Shown: positions 8,810 through 17,624 of the stretch, in pieces
Layout of the letters: every line of letters starts with the position of its first letter
Position numbering within the stretch: the stretch's first letter is position 1
From: Massilia glaciei
GTDB taxonomy: Bacteria > Pseudomonadota > Gammaproteobacteria > Burkholderiales > Burkholderiaceae_D
Length of the DNA: 38,749 nt
NCBI RefSeq assembly: GCF_003011895.2
Contig: NZ_PXWF02000251.1
Coordinates: 1 to 38,749 of the forward strand
Direction: 5' to 3'
Notes under the pieces: generated by a model
What the model was told of the DNA's origin: nothing
Database searches by the model: none
What the model saw: the letters and a program-made list of their open reading frames with translations, nothing else
Made by a program: the position numbers and the translations under genes

Positions 8810-9048
8810 TGAGCCTCCAGGGTCGGCGGGCCAGGTTGGGCCGCCGGTTGTTTTATCAGGTGGAGCCGCCGGGTGGGCGGATCCGTCAACAATTTAAAGC
8901 CAAAAAATACTCCAGCGCGTCGCCGGGCTGGCATCGACAACTGGAAATCGCGATTTAGCGCTCGTGTTGCCGCTTGTTTGATGCCATTGGACCCCCCATT
9001 GCAAGACGCCAGGCCGGCGTGGAACGAATGTGGGGGAAGCCTCGAGTA
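8810..9048 (-). other. nrdAB leader region
   Basis: About 270 bases separate the predicted transcription start (near 9078) from the nrdA ATG. It contains the nrdA Shine-Dalgarno. I see no conserved reading frame or recognisable riboswitch. The length allows a regulatory leader, but nothing specific supports one. Confidence 0.4.
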
Positions 9049-9064
9049 CCACTACATCTAGTGC
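9049..9064 (-). promoter_or_regulatory. NrdR box 1 (downstream site)
   Basis: CCACTACATCTAGTGC has perfect CACTA / TAGTG arms and closely matches the NrdR-box pattern ACACTATATATAGTGT. It lies at about +14 to +30 of the predicted nrdAB promoter and 30 bases from the second box, about three helical turns, as is usual for NrdR box pairs. Confidence 0.75.
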
Positions 9065-9078
9065 ATGGCTTTAAGTTG

Positions 9079-9094
9079 GCACTAATTGTAGGGC
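9079..9094 (-). promoter_or_regulatory. NrdR box 2, overlapping the -10
   Basis: GCACTAATTGTAGGGC keeps the CACTA half exactly and has TAGGG in the other half. Read on the minus strand it contains the TACAAT -10 hexamer, so NrdR bound here would occlude RNA polymerase. Confidence 0.7.
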
Positions 9095-9113
9095 CTGACG
9101 TGTCACCGTGCAA
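9085..9113 (-). promoter_or_regulatory. Sigma-70 promoter of nrdAB
   Basis: On the minus strand TTGCAC (9108-9113) is separated by exactly 17 bases from TACAAT (9085-9090), a near-consensus housekeeping promoter. Its overlap with an NrdR box supports its being the real nrdA promoter. Confidence 0.75.
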
Positions 9114-9247
9114 TAGGTTTTAGGCAATGGTGCCGGGATATATTTCATCTAAATTACTTGTGCCGGTCTTGACTTTTGGCACGTCCTACGACGAGGGCAC
9201 CGCGAGGTTAGCGAGCGCTAACTTCCGCGCGCGGCCGCGGCCGCATG

Positions 9248-9281
9248 GACGCGTCGTAAAAGCGGATTGTCCCGACGCGTC
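9248..9281. repeat. Inverted repeat 3' of a small membrane-protein gene
   Basis: GACGCGTCG (9248-9256) and CGACGCGTC (9273-9281) form a 9-bp stem with a 16-base loop, just past the stop at 9294. No T-tract follows, so a terminator role is uncertain. A second small inverted repeat, GTTAGC / GCTAAC, lies near 9208-9223. Confidence 0.4.
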
Positions 9282-9293
9282 TGGCGGCAGCGG

Positions 9294-9497
9294 TCAGCCT
9301 TCGGCAGTGTCTGACGCGGGAGCGAACATCCACATCGCGCCGCCGAGCACGGCCAGGCCGATCCGGATCGCCCAGCCCGCCGCCACGCCCCAGGTGTCGA
9401 TCCAAGCCAGGAGCATGAATTGCATGTTGAAGAAGCTCAGGATGATCGAGCCCACTCCGAAGAAAAACATATAACCGCCGATTGATTTCAAAGCCAT
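9294..9497 (-). CDS. Small two-helix membrane protein
   Basis: The protein has 67 residues: a short basic start (MALKSIGG), a hydrophobic helix at about 9-30, then a second helix at about 40-58 that ends in MWMFAPASDTAEG. Composition and topology look like a genuine small inner-membrane protein, but I do not recognise the family. Only a weak ATAGGG precedes the ATG. It lies alone between the nrdAB promoter region and an AT-rich gap (9498-9715) in which I see no gene. Confidence 0.6.
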   Translation of the reverse strand: MALKSIGGYMFFFGVGSIILSFFNMQFMLLAWIDTWGVAAGWAIRIGLAVLGGAMWMFAPASDTAEG

Positions 9498-9715
9498 CCC
9501 CTATGGGTTTAATCGTTTCACGCCCCCCCATAGCTTGAACGCTCACATTGATTGAAAGTTAAGTCTCGGGGGGATCGATCCGGAGTATGGCGTGTAAATA
9601 TAGTCTTATCAATAGGAATTATTTATTTTAATGCAATGCGCAACGATCTATTAAATACCGATTCATCCGATCTTGCATTCGCCGCCCGGCGGCGCTGCTC
9701 AACCGTTGCCGCCGC

Positions 9716-10240
9716 CTATCGCGGACGCGTCACCAGCGCTTCCTTGCCGAAGGTGACTTCCGTTTGCCAAGCGTCGGGATCACCCTCGGCGCCGGCAACA
9801 AATTCGTAGCGGCCGGCATGCTCGGTGATCCGCCAGCGCACCGGCGCGCCGGCGACAGGCACAAAATCTACCTCGAAGTCGCCGAAACGCTGCCATTTTC
9901 CGGCGCCGGCCAGCGCGCCGCAGGCATTGCCGGCGCAGGCATACCGGCCGTTCTTGCGCAACGCGAGCTCCGATACGCCGTCGTTCCAGCTGCCGAGCAA
10001 GGCTTGCTCCCCCGGCAGCGCGGGATTCCATTCCAGCTCATCGGCCCCTGCATTCGCCAGAACCACCAGCGCGATGAAGACAATTGGCACGGACGATAGC
10101 AGCGCTTTCACTTTGCCGACAGGTCTGGCCTTGAGCGCGCGGTACAAGGCCACGCACGATACGGCGAAAGCGAGGAAAAACACGATCGCGAGGATCAGGT
10201 AGCCAAACGGCGCGCCGGTCCGAACCACTAAAAAATCCAT
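9716..10240 (-). CDS. Hypothetical membrane-anchored protein, lipocalin-like size
   Basis: The protein has 174 residues from the ATG at 10240; a TTG one codon upstream is less likely. GGGAG lies about ten bases before the ATG. Two hydrophobic segments (about 13-36 and 46-64) are followed by a soluble domain beginning at GADELEWNP. That domain contains LLGSWNDGVSELALRKNGRY and CAGNAC (a possible disulfide), then ITEHAGRYEFV. The pattern of a GSW start followed by short beta strands suggests a small beta-barrel-like domain outside the membrane, but this is inference. No family is recognised. It is last of three small-protein genes reading away from the 12-bp repeat array. Confidence 0.65.
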   Translation of the reverse strand: MDFLVVRTGAPFGYLILAIVFFLAFAVSCVALYRALKARPVGKVKALLSSVPIVFIALVVLANAGADELEWNPALPGEQALLGSWNDGVSELALRKNGRYACAGNACGALAGAGKWQRFGDFEVDFVPVAGAPVRWRITEHAGRYEFVAGAEGDPDAWQTEVTFGKEALVTRPR

Positions 10241-10270
10241 CAATGCATTGCTCCCAACTGTCGACGAGGA

Positions 10271-10537
10271 TCAGGCACCATTGCCAACCAGCCAGCACGC
10301 GCCAAGCCCGATGATGGCGAGCGACCACAGGACCAGCGACGCGCCGGCCGGCATGAGGCGCGCGGCCCTCACCTCGAAATCACCGGGCCCGATCGCATTC
10401 GCCCTGGCGAGCGCGTCGCGCAGCGCCTGTGAACCGGACCATGCCGCATGCGCCCACAGCGCGTAACTGCCCGCCGGCAGCGACGGCGACAGGCAAATCC
10501 GGGAGCGCCCTGGGAAGCTCAGCGAAGATGCCGCCAT
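10271..10537 (-). CDS. Hypothetical 88-residue protein with C-terminal membrane helix
   Basis: The ATG at 10537 overlaps the 3' end of the upstream 138-residue gene by 19 bases, suggesting translational coupling; no good Shine-Dalgarno is seen. The N-terminal half (ICLSPSLPAGSYALWAHAAW) could be soluble or periplasmic. The C-terminal helix at about 67-85 is hydrophobic and ends WLVGNGA. No family is recognised. The same frame is open back through the neighbouring gene and the whole 12-bp repeat array, but that extension is arginine-rich shadow plus repeat and I do not include it. Confidence 0.5.
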   Translation of the reverse strand: MAASSLSFPGRSRICLSPSLPAGSYALWAHAAWSGSQALRDALARANAIGPGDFEVRAARLMPAGASLVLWSLAIIGLGACWLVGNGA

Positions 10538-10935
10538 ATCGGGCGCACCAGCGCCGCGAGGATAACCGGGCCGAGAAGTCCAAAAAGAATGGATTTGTAA
10601 TCGATGTCCAGATAGATGTTCACGCAAAGCGCGGCCAGCGCCATCGCGAGGAATCCGTAGACGCCCCAGCGGTACCACTTCCAGATGGCGATGCTGCATG
10701 CGACGTTGACCAGCGCGGCCACGCAGAGGAACACCACGATACCCACCGGGGGAAGCGCGCTTCCGAACATGGAGCCGCGGACGATCGACACGATGTAGGC
10801 GATCGCCACACCGCTGTTCATCAGCAAGGCAAGCAGCAGGAACGCCGTCAGGCAGCCGCCACGCGAATCGGGCCTTTCGCCGGACGTGGCGCCGTCTAGC
10901 TTGGTCGCGGGCGGGGCGTACGGGTTGTTGTCCAT
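10519..10935 (-). CDS. Small four-helix membrane protein with NPYAPP N-terminus
   Basis: This 138-residue protein starts MDNNPYAPPATKLDG. The NPYAPP lead is seen at the cytoplasmic N-terminus of many small predicted membrane proteins. Four hydrophobic helices follow (about 27-52, 58-82, 89-108 and 113-133). The function is unknown. The ATG lies four bases past the end of the 12-bp repeat array. The only Shine-Dalgarno-like sequence, AAGG six bases upstream of the ATG, is supplied by the last (slightly diverged) repeat edge, so the array forms its leader. It heads a run of three small membrane-protein genes. Confidence 0.7.
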   Translation of the reverse strand: MDNNPYAPPATKLDGATSGERPDSRGGCLTAFLLLALLMNSGVAIAYIVSIVRGSMFGSALPPVGIVVFLCVAALVNVACSIAIWKWYRWGVYGFLAMALAALCVNIYLDIDYKSILFGLLGPVILAALVRPIWRHLR

Positions 10936-11521
10936 TTGGAGCCTTGGTTAGAGCCTTGGTTAGAGCCTTGGTTAGAGCCTTGGTTAGAGCCTTGGTTAGA
11001 GCCTTGGTTAGAGCCTTGGTTAGAGCCTTGGTTAGAGCCTTGGTTAGAGCCTTGGTTAGAGCCTTGGTTAGAGCCTTGGTTAGAGCCTTGGTTAGAGCCT
11101 TGGTTAGAGCCTTGGTTAGAGCCTTGGTTAGAGCCTTGGTTAGAGCCTTGGTTAGAGCCTTGGTTAGAGCCTTGGTTAGAGCCTTGGTTAGAGCCTTGGT
11201 TAGAGCCTTGGTTAGAGCCTTGGTTAGAGCCTTGGTTAGAGCCTTGGTTAGAGCCTTGGTTAGAGCCTTGGTTAGAGCCTTGGTTAGAGCCTTGGTTAGA
11301 GCCTTGGTTAGAGCCTTGGTTAGAGCCTTGGTTAGAGCCTTGGTTAGAGCCTTGGTTAGAGCCTTGGTTAGAGCCTTGGTTAGAGCCTTGGTTAGAGCCT
11401 TGGTTAGAGCCTTGGTTAGAGCCTTGGTTAGAGCCTCGTTCAAGCCGCGCCAATCGATGCGGCGTTTCTGATTGCGGGTCTGGCGCCTTGCCGGCCCCGA
11501 GGCGCGGCGCGCGCCCTGCGG

Positions 11522-11525
<4 letters not shown>
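10896..11525 (-). CDS. Possible (NQGS)41 repeat protein, coupled to pilR
   Basis: An ATG at 11525 overlaps the pilR stop as ATGA, the same coupling used by pilS/pilR. The frame runs for 209 codons: 32 residues of basic, unremarkable sequence (MTAGRAPRLGAGK...), 41 NQGS tetrapeptides, and a short tail that ends inside the next gene. There is no signal peptide, no Shine-Dalgarno and no recognisable domain, and the overlap may be chance. I list it because the start position is suggestive and the repeat keeps the frame open; a non-coding array is the more likely reading. Confidence 0.2.
10939..11436. repeat. 12-bp tandem repeat array, 41 perfect copies
   Basis: The unit GAGCCTTGGTTA repeats without a single mismatch from 10939 to 11430 (492 bases, 41 copies), followed by a half copy GAGCCT. 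Each unit contains the 6-bp palindrome CCTTGG. Because 12 is divisible by three, each reading frame repeats a fixed tetrapeptide. On the minus strand these are NQGS, TKAL, and a third with a TAA in every unit; on the plus strand they are EPWL, ALVR, and a third with a TAG in every unit. The array fills the gap between the pilR stop and the start of the NPYAPP membrane protein. Complete identity points to recent expansion by slippage. Confidence 0.97.
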
Positions 11526-12933
<1,408 letters not shown>

Positions 12934-12937
<4 letters not shown>

Positions 12938-14658
12938 GGCGCAGCCTTTCCTGTTACTGAACCCGCGCGCGCGACCAGCGGCCGCGCAAACGCGATCACG
13001 AACCTGCCGGCCGCCTTGCCCTGGCCCCTGGCGTTGGTGTCGATGCGGTACTCGTAGTCGAGCGCCGCCTCGTTGTTGAGGCATAGCTCGCGCGCCAGGT
13101 ACAGCCCGAGGCCGGTGCCCTTGCTCGAGGTCGTGTAAAACGGCTCGAACAAATGCGCCCGCACGTCCGGCGTGATGCCGGGGCCGTCGTCCTGCACGTG
13201 CAGCTCCATGCGCCCGGCCGAGTCGGTCGACACGAACAGGCGGATCGAGCCGGGCATGCCGCTCGCGTAACGCACCGAGTTGTTGAGCAGGTTGAGGACC
13301 ACTTCGCGCAGGTGCAGCGCGTCGAACCGGACCGGGCCCGTCCCTGTGTTGCCAAGCGACACTATATCAGAGGAGAGGGAGTGGGTTTCATCGAATTCGG
13401 CCTTGAGATCGGCGAGGAACACGGCCAGCCGCAGCGGCTCGCCGTGCGGCTGGACCTTGCGCGACAGGCGCAGGATGTCCTCGACCATGCGGTCGACCCG
13501 CGCCACGTTGTCGCCGATGATCTTGAGCAGGCGCTCCTCGGTCTTGTCGCCGGCATCCTCGAGCAGCAGCGCGGTGGCGTGCCCGATCGCCGACAGCGGG
13601 TTGCGCACCTCGTGCGCGATGCTGGCCGTGAGGCGCCCCATCGAGGCCAGCTTGAGCTGCTGGGCCTGGTTTTCGATGGCCGTCACGTCCTGCAGGAAGA
13701 TCACGCAGCGCTCGGCGGCGGCGTCGGGCGTGTCGACCCGCGCGAAGCGCAGCTTGAGGTGGGCGGCCAGGTCGCGCCGCCCGCTCCAGTGCACCGCCAG
13801 CCCGGCGCGCGAGGTTTCCAGGTAGGGCTTGACGGTGACGTAGGCGGCGCCCTGGGCCCCGCGCGAGTTGTGCGCCGGCTGCTTGAGCCATGCGCTGAAG
13901 GCGTGCGCGAGCGGCGCGAGCGCCGGCACGTCGGACAGGCCGAAGCCGGCGTCGCCGATGGCCAGCCCCAGCATCTGGCGCGCGGCCGGGTTGCCGGTGA
14001 AGATGCGCCCGTCGCGCCCGACCACGAGGATGCCGTCGCCGACGTCGGCGATCACGATCTGGTTGATCGCCTGCTGGATCTCGAGGTCGACGCCGCGCTT
14101 TACGGCCAGCTCCTCCTGGCGGATCAGCTTCGCCGCGAGCCGGCTGACCAGCAGCACGGCGGCGAAGAAGGCCGCGCCGTAGATGCCGGCCTGCACCACG
14201 CGGGTGTCGCCATCGTCGGTGAACAGCTGGAAGGCGCTCTCGCCGATCAGGAACAGCGCCACCACCGAGGCGGCGAACAGCGACAGCACCAGCGGCGCGA
14301 GGATGGCCGCCCCGGCCAGCGGGAACAGGTACAGGATCGCCAGCCCGCTGCGCGCGCCGCCGGCGGCCAGGTACAGCAGCGAGATGACGGCGATGTCGAG
14401 CATGACCTGGCTCACCAGCTGCAGCAGGAAGCGCTTGCGCCAGTACAGCGGCAGCAGCGCGAAGACGACCGCCATGGCCAGGTAGGCCAGGCAGGTCTCG
14501 GCGTGGACGAACTGGCCGGCGGCGCGCAGGCCGACGCTGTCGAAGCTGAGGTACACCAGCAGCACCAGCGCGATCACGACGCGGGTGGCGTTGAGCGTTT
14601 GCAGCGAGCGCCAGAAGGTCTCGCGCGAATCGGACGATAGCGACTGCCAGCTTGCCAT
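12934..14658 (-). CDS. pilS: PilS-type membrane sensor histidine kinase
   Basis: This 574-residue kinase has about six membrane helices in residues 25-175, a short linker, a PAS-like domain (about 195-325), and a HisKA domain with His349 in ASIAHEVRNPL. An HATPase domain follows, with the N box LLNNSVRYA (about 457-465), the G1 box DDGPGI and the GTGLGL box near 514-519. This is the architecture of PilS, which senses pilin in the inner membrane and phosphorylates PilR. The gene starts six bases after the upstream PP0621-like gene ends and overlaps pilR by four, so the pair is cotranscribed. No Shine-Dalgarno is obvious, consistent with coupling. Confidence 0.92.
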
Positions 14659-14663
14659 CTGGC

Positions 14664-14921
14664 TTACTTGGGCGGGGGAAGGCGCACGTGGGCGGGGCTG
14701 CAGTAGGCCAGGCCGTCGGCCTTGACCGCTTCGGAGGCGGGGAAATACACGCCGCAGTGGGCGCAGCAGGCCATCGATTCGGCCTCGACCAGCGGCGCGC
14801 CGGCGCCGGCGCGGGCGCCTGCGGGCGGCTGGCCGTCGCGCGCGACGGCGCGCAGTTTTTTGCGCACGGCCAGCACCACGAGGATGATCAGGGCGATCCA
14901 GAACAGCAGTTTGGTGCTCAT
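14664..14921 (-). CDS. PP0621-like small membrane protein with Cys-rich motif
   Basis: The protein has 85 residues. One N-terminal membrane helix (5-20) is followed by a basic, proline/glycine-rich linker. The C-terminal motif is CCAHCGVYFPASEAV...AYCSPAH, whose cysteines and histidine look like a small metal-binding knuckle. This pattern matches the PP0621 family found beside pilSR in pseudomonads and Burkholderiales. The role is unknown. Its ATG overlaps the stop of the upstream CcsA-like gene as ATGA. Confidence 0.82.
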   Translation of the reverse strand: MSTKLLFWIALIILVVLAVRKKLRAVARDGQPPAGARAGAGAPLVEAESMACCAHCGVYFPASEAVKADGLAYCSPAHVRLPPPK

Positions 14922-15733
14922 GCGAGCCCCCTTTTGAGTATCACTTCAAGCACGAAATGGCTGCCGACATAGGCCAGCATCAGGGTGGCGAAACCGGCCA
15001 GCGTGAAGCGCAGCGCGATCTTGCCGCGCCAGCCGCGCCAGCGGCGCCCGGCCAACAGGGCCGCGAACAAACACCAAGACAGCAGCGTGAAGATGCTCTT
15101 GTGGTCCCATTTGAGCACGGCGCCAAACAACTGCTCCGAGAACACGATGCCCGACAACACGGTCAGGCTGAGCAAAACGAAGCCGATGCCAATCACGCGG
15201 AACAGCAGTTTTTCCATCGTCATCAGGGCCGGCAGCTGGTCGAGCGCGCCCGACAGCCAGCCCGCGCCGCGGCTGCGCGTGTGCAGGCGCGACTCCTGCA
15301 GCGCCATGAGCACCGCGTGGAAGGCGGCGATGGTCAGGATGGCGTAGGCCAAGATGGCGACGGCGATGTGCAAGCCGAACGCGGGCGCCCTGCCCTCGAG
15401 CTGGAACAGGCTGCCCGGGAACAGCGCCGGCAGGATGCTGGCCGCGGCCGCGCACGGCATCACGAGCCGGCGCAGGCCGTCGAGCGCGAAGTTGCGGTTT
15501 TCGAGCCAGTAGGCGGCCACCGTGATCCACAGCGCGGCCGAGCCCATGATCGCGAAGCCGACCCGCAGGCCGCCCGGTGCGAGCATGAGCTGCCACAGCG
15601 AGACGCCGTGCAACAGCCACGCCGCCGCGGTCAGGTTGGAGATCAGCGCGCCCTTGCGCGCCGGCAGTGCCGCGCAGGCCGCGTACATGAGCGAGGTCGC
15701 GATGAGGATGGTGGTGAGCAGATGGATGGGCAT
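14918..15733 (-). CDS. CcsA/HemX-like cytochrome c assembly family protein
   Basis: Integral membrane protein of 271 residues with about eight hydrophobic helices. The FGLHIAVAILAYA segment, a later WDHKSIFTLLSW motif and the GSHFV segment are the histidine-bearing features of the cytochrome c assembly (CcsA/HemX, YpjD) family, which handles haem at the membrane. Homologues at this locus beside ffh are common in Proteobacteria, and their exact role is not settled. The gene is divergent from ffh and first in a minus-strand operon with PP0621-like, pilS and pilR. The ATG has only a weak ribosome binding site. Confidence 0.88.
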   Translation of the reverse strand: MPIHLLTTILIATSLMYAACAALPARKGALISNLTAAAWLLHGVSLWQLMLAPGGLRVGFAIMGSAALWITVAAYWLENRNFALDGLRRLVMPCAAAASILPALFPGSLFQLEGRAPAFGLHIAVAILAYAILTIAAFHAVLMALQESRLHTRSRGAGWLSGALDQLPALMTMEKLLFRVIGIGFVLLSLTVLSGIVFSEQLFGAVLKWDHKSIFTLLSWCLFAALLAGRRWRGWRGKIALRFTLAGFATLMLAYVGSHFVLEVILKRGLA

Positions 15734-15789
15734 GGGCCCAAGTTTACACCATCGGCGCGCAAGCGGGAGGGAGCCGGCCCCACATGGGG

Positions 15790-15795
15790 TAAAAT
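15790..15795 (+). promoter_or_regulatory. Possible -10 element for ffh
   Basis: GGGGTAAAATGGG is the common look of a betaproteobacterial -10 (TAAAAT), but no good -35 is seen. A second candidate is TTGCGG (15847-15852) with TATATT (15869-15874) at 16-base spacing, closer to the gene. I cannot decide between them. Confidence 0.35.
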
Positions 15796-15804
15796 GGGCC
15801 CAAG

Positions 15805-15827
15805 ACCGGCTTCGCGCCGGTATTTTT
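15805..15827 (+). terminator. Terminator-like hairpin upstream of ffh
   Basis: ACCGGC (15805-15810) pairs with GCCGGT (15816-15821) around TTCGC, followed by ATTTTT. It lies 60 bases before the ffh start. If transcription begins at the TAAAAT above it would be a leader attenuator; if it begins at TATATT, the hairpin only blocks readthrough. Confidence 0.5.
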
Positions 15828-15886
15828 CGCTGTGCGGCGGCCCGTTTTGCGGGGCCGCGGCCTCCATCTATATTAGTCAGGTGATC

Positions 15887-17254
15887 ATGCTAGATAACTT
15901 AACCCAACGTCTCGCCAAGGTCGTCAAGACCATGCGCGGCGAGGCGCGTCTGACCGAGGCGAACACCACCGAGATGCTGCGCGAGGTGCGCCTGGCCCTG
16001 CTCGAGGCCGACGTCGCGCTGCCGGCGGTGCGCGAATTCATCGGCCGCGTCAAAGAGAAGGCGCTCGGCGAAGAGGTCATCGGTTCACTGAGCCCGGGCC
16101 AGGCCCTGGTCGGCGTGGTCCAGCGCGAGCTGGCCACCCTGATGGGCGCCGACCTCGGCCCCGAGGCGTCGCAACTGAGCTTTGCCCAGCAGCCGCCGGC
16201 GATCATCCTGATGGCCGGTTTGCAGGGCGTGGGCAAGACCACCACCGTCGGCAAGCTGGCCAAATACCTCCAGGAGGAGAAAAAGAAGAAGGTGCTGACG
16301 GTGTCGGCCGACGTCTACCGTCCGGCCGCGATCGCCCAGCTCGAGAGCGTGACCAAACAGGTCGGCGCCGACTTCTTCCCGTCGCAAAGCAGCGACAAGC
16401 CGGTCGACATCGCGCTCGCCGCGCTCGACTGGGCCAAGAAGCACTACCACGACGTGCTCATCATCGACACCGCGGGCCGGCTCGGCATCGACGAGGCCAT
16501 GATGCTCGAGATCGCCGCCGTGCACGCGGCCGTCAAGCCGATCGAGACCCTGTTCGTGGTCGACGCCATGCTCGGCCAGGACGCCATCAACACGGCCAAG
16601 GCGTTCAACGACGCGCTGCCGCTGACGGGCATCGTGCTCACCAAGCTCGATGGCGACGCCCGCGGCGGCGCCGCGCTGTCGGTGCGCCACATCACGGGCA
16701 AGCCGATCAAGTTCGCCGGCGTGTCCGAAAAACTCGACGGCCTCGAGGCGTTCGACCCGGCCCGCATGGCCAACCGCATCCTCGGCATGGGCGACATCTT
16801 GGCGCTGGTCGAGGAGGCGCGCAAGGGCGTCGACAGCAAGGCCGCGACCGACCTGGCCAACAAGCTCAAGGTCGGCGGGCGCTTCGACATGAACGACTTC
16901 AAGTCGCAGCTCGGGCAAATGAAAAAAATGGGCGGCATGGCCAGCCTGATCGACAAGCTGCCGGCGCAGTTCCAGCAGGCCGCCGGCGGCGCCAACATGG
17001 ACCAGGCCGACAAGCAGGTGCGGCGCATGGTCGGCATCATCGACTCGATGACGCCGGGCGAGCGCGCCAAGCCGGAGCTGATCAAGGCGACGCGCAAGCG
17101 CCGCATCGCCGCCGGCGCCGGGGTCCAGGTGCAGGAGGTGAACCGCATGCTGGCGCAATACGACCAGATGCAGACCATGATGAAAAAGCTCAAGGGCGGC
17201 GGCATGATGAAAATGATGCGCGGCATGAAGGGCATGATGCCCGGCATGCGTTAA
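15887..17254 (+). CDS. ffh: Signal recognition particle GTPase Ffh
   Basis: The 455-residue SRP54 homologue binds signal sequences and 4.5S RNA and targets ribosomes to FtsY at the membrane. The N domain (1-90) begins MLDNLTQRLAKVVKTMRG. The G domain has the P-loop GLQGVGKT (111-118), DTAGR (194-198) and TKLDG (252-256). The methionine-rich M domain (about 310-455) includes RRMVGIIDSMTPGE and a TRKRRIAAGAG RNA-binding segment, and ends with GMMKMMRGMKGMMPGMR. I start at ATG 15887 after AGGTGA; the frame is open far upstream, but that part is antisense to the CcsA-like gene. It is monocistronic, with its own terminator. Confidence 0.97.
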   Translation: MLDNLTQRLAKVVKTMRGEARLTEANTTEMLREVRLALLEADVALPAVREFIGRVKEKALGEEVIGSLSPGQALVGVVQRELATLMGADLGPEASQLSFAQQPPAIILMAGLQGVGKTTTVGKLAKYLQEEKKKKVLTVSADVYRPAAIAQLESVTKQVGADFFPSQSSDKPVDIALAALDWAKKHYHDVLIIDTAGRLGIDEAMMLEIAAVHAAVKPIETLFVVDAMLGQDAINTAKAFNDALPLTGIVLTKLDGDARGGAALSVRHITGKPIKFAGVSEKLDGLEAFDPARMANRILGMGDILALVEEARKGVDSKAATDLANKLKVGGRFDMNDFKSQLGQMKKMGGMASLIDKLPAQFQQAAGGANMDQADKQVRRMVGIIDSMTPGERAKPELIKATRKRRIAAGAGVQVQEVNRMLAQYDQMQTMMKKLKGGGMMKMMRGMKGMMPGMR

Positions 17255-17288
17255 GAAGCCGTTCCTTAGCCTCGGCGGCGCGGCGAAT

Positions 17289-17326
17289 GCCCGCCGGTCC
17301 CGCGAAAGCCCGCCGGTCCCGCGAAA
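17289..17326. repeat. 19-bp direct duplication next to the ffh terminator
   Basis: GCCCGCCGGTCCCGCGAAA occurs twice, at 17289-17307 and 17308-17326. The second copy forms the left arm of the terminator stem, so the first is a spare half-terminator, a trace of slippage. Confidence 0.85.
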
Positions 17327-17345
17327 GCGGGCGACGGGCTTTTTT
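17307..17345 (+). terminator. Intrinsic terminator of ffh
   Basis: The outer stem AGCCCG / CGGGCT and inner stem CCCGC / GCGGG with a GAAA tetraloop are separated by a small internal loop. Six T follow (17340-17345), about 50 bases after the ffh stop. Confidence 0.8.
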
Positions 17346-17624
17346 CATTCGGCGCGCCGATCCAAATGGCGCAATATGAAGCGCAAAAAAACCTAAACCA
17401 ACATGGTTCCCGCGGCGTCACCTCCCCCCTGTGGACCACCCCGCGCACCCCGCTTTTCAGCAAGTTAGGGCGAATCCGCGCTTTGCCGGGCTACATGGGG
17501 CGGTTTCGCCCTTAAATAGGCCACAAAGTATCGAAAAACACTTGCATCAACAGTAAAACCCCACCACTATAAGCCGTGCGATCAATTGCGCAATTTCCCA
17601 TGTGTTCGTTAAGGAGGCCCGAAG

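Noticed and set aside
9127-9474. 115-codon plus-strand frame near the nrdAB promoter
   Set aside because: No motif is seen, it is antisense to a plausible small membrane protein, and it has no Shine-Dalgarno.
10939-11436. CRISPR array
   Set aside because: The repeats are directly contiguous 12-mers without spacers, and there are no cas genes.
10271-11443. A 390-codon minus-strand frame with (TKAL)n fused to the 88-residue protein
   Set aside because: It starts at a TTG, runs through the array and then through an arginine-rich shadow of the NPYAPP gene; the fusion exists only because the 12-bp repeat has no stop in this frame.
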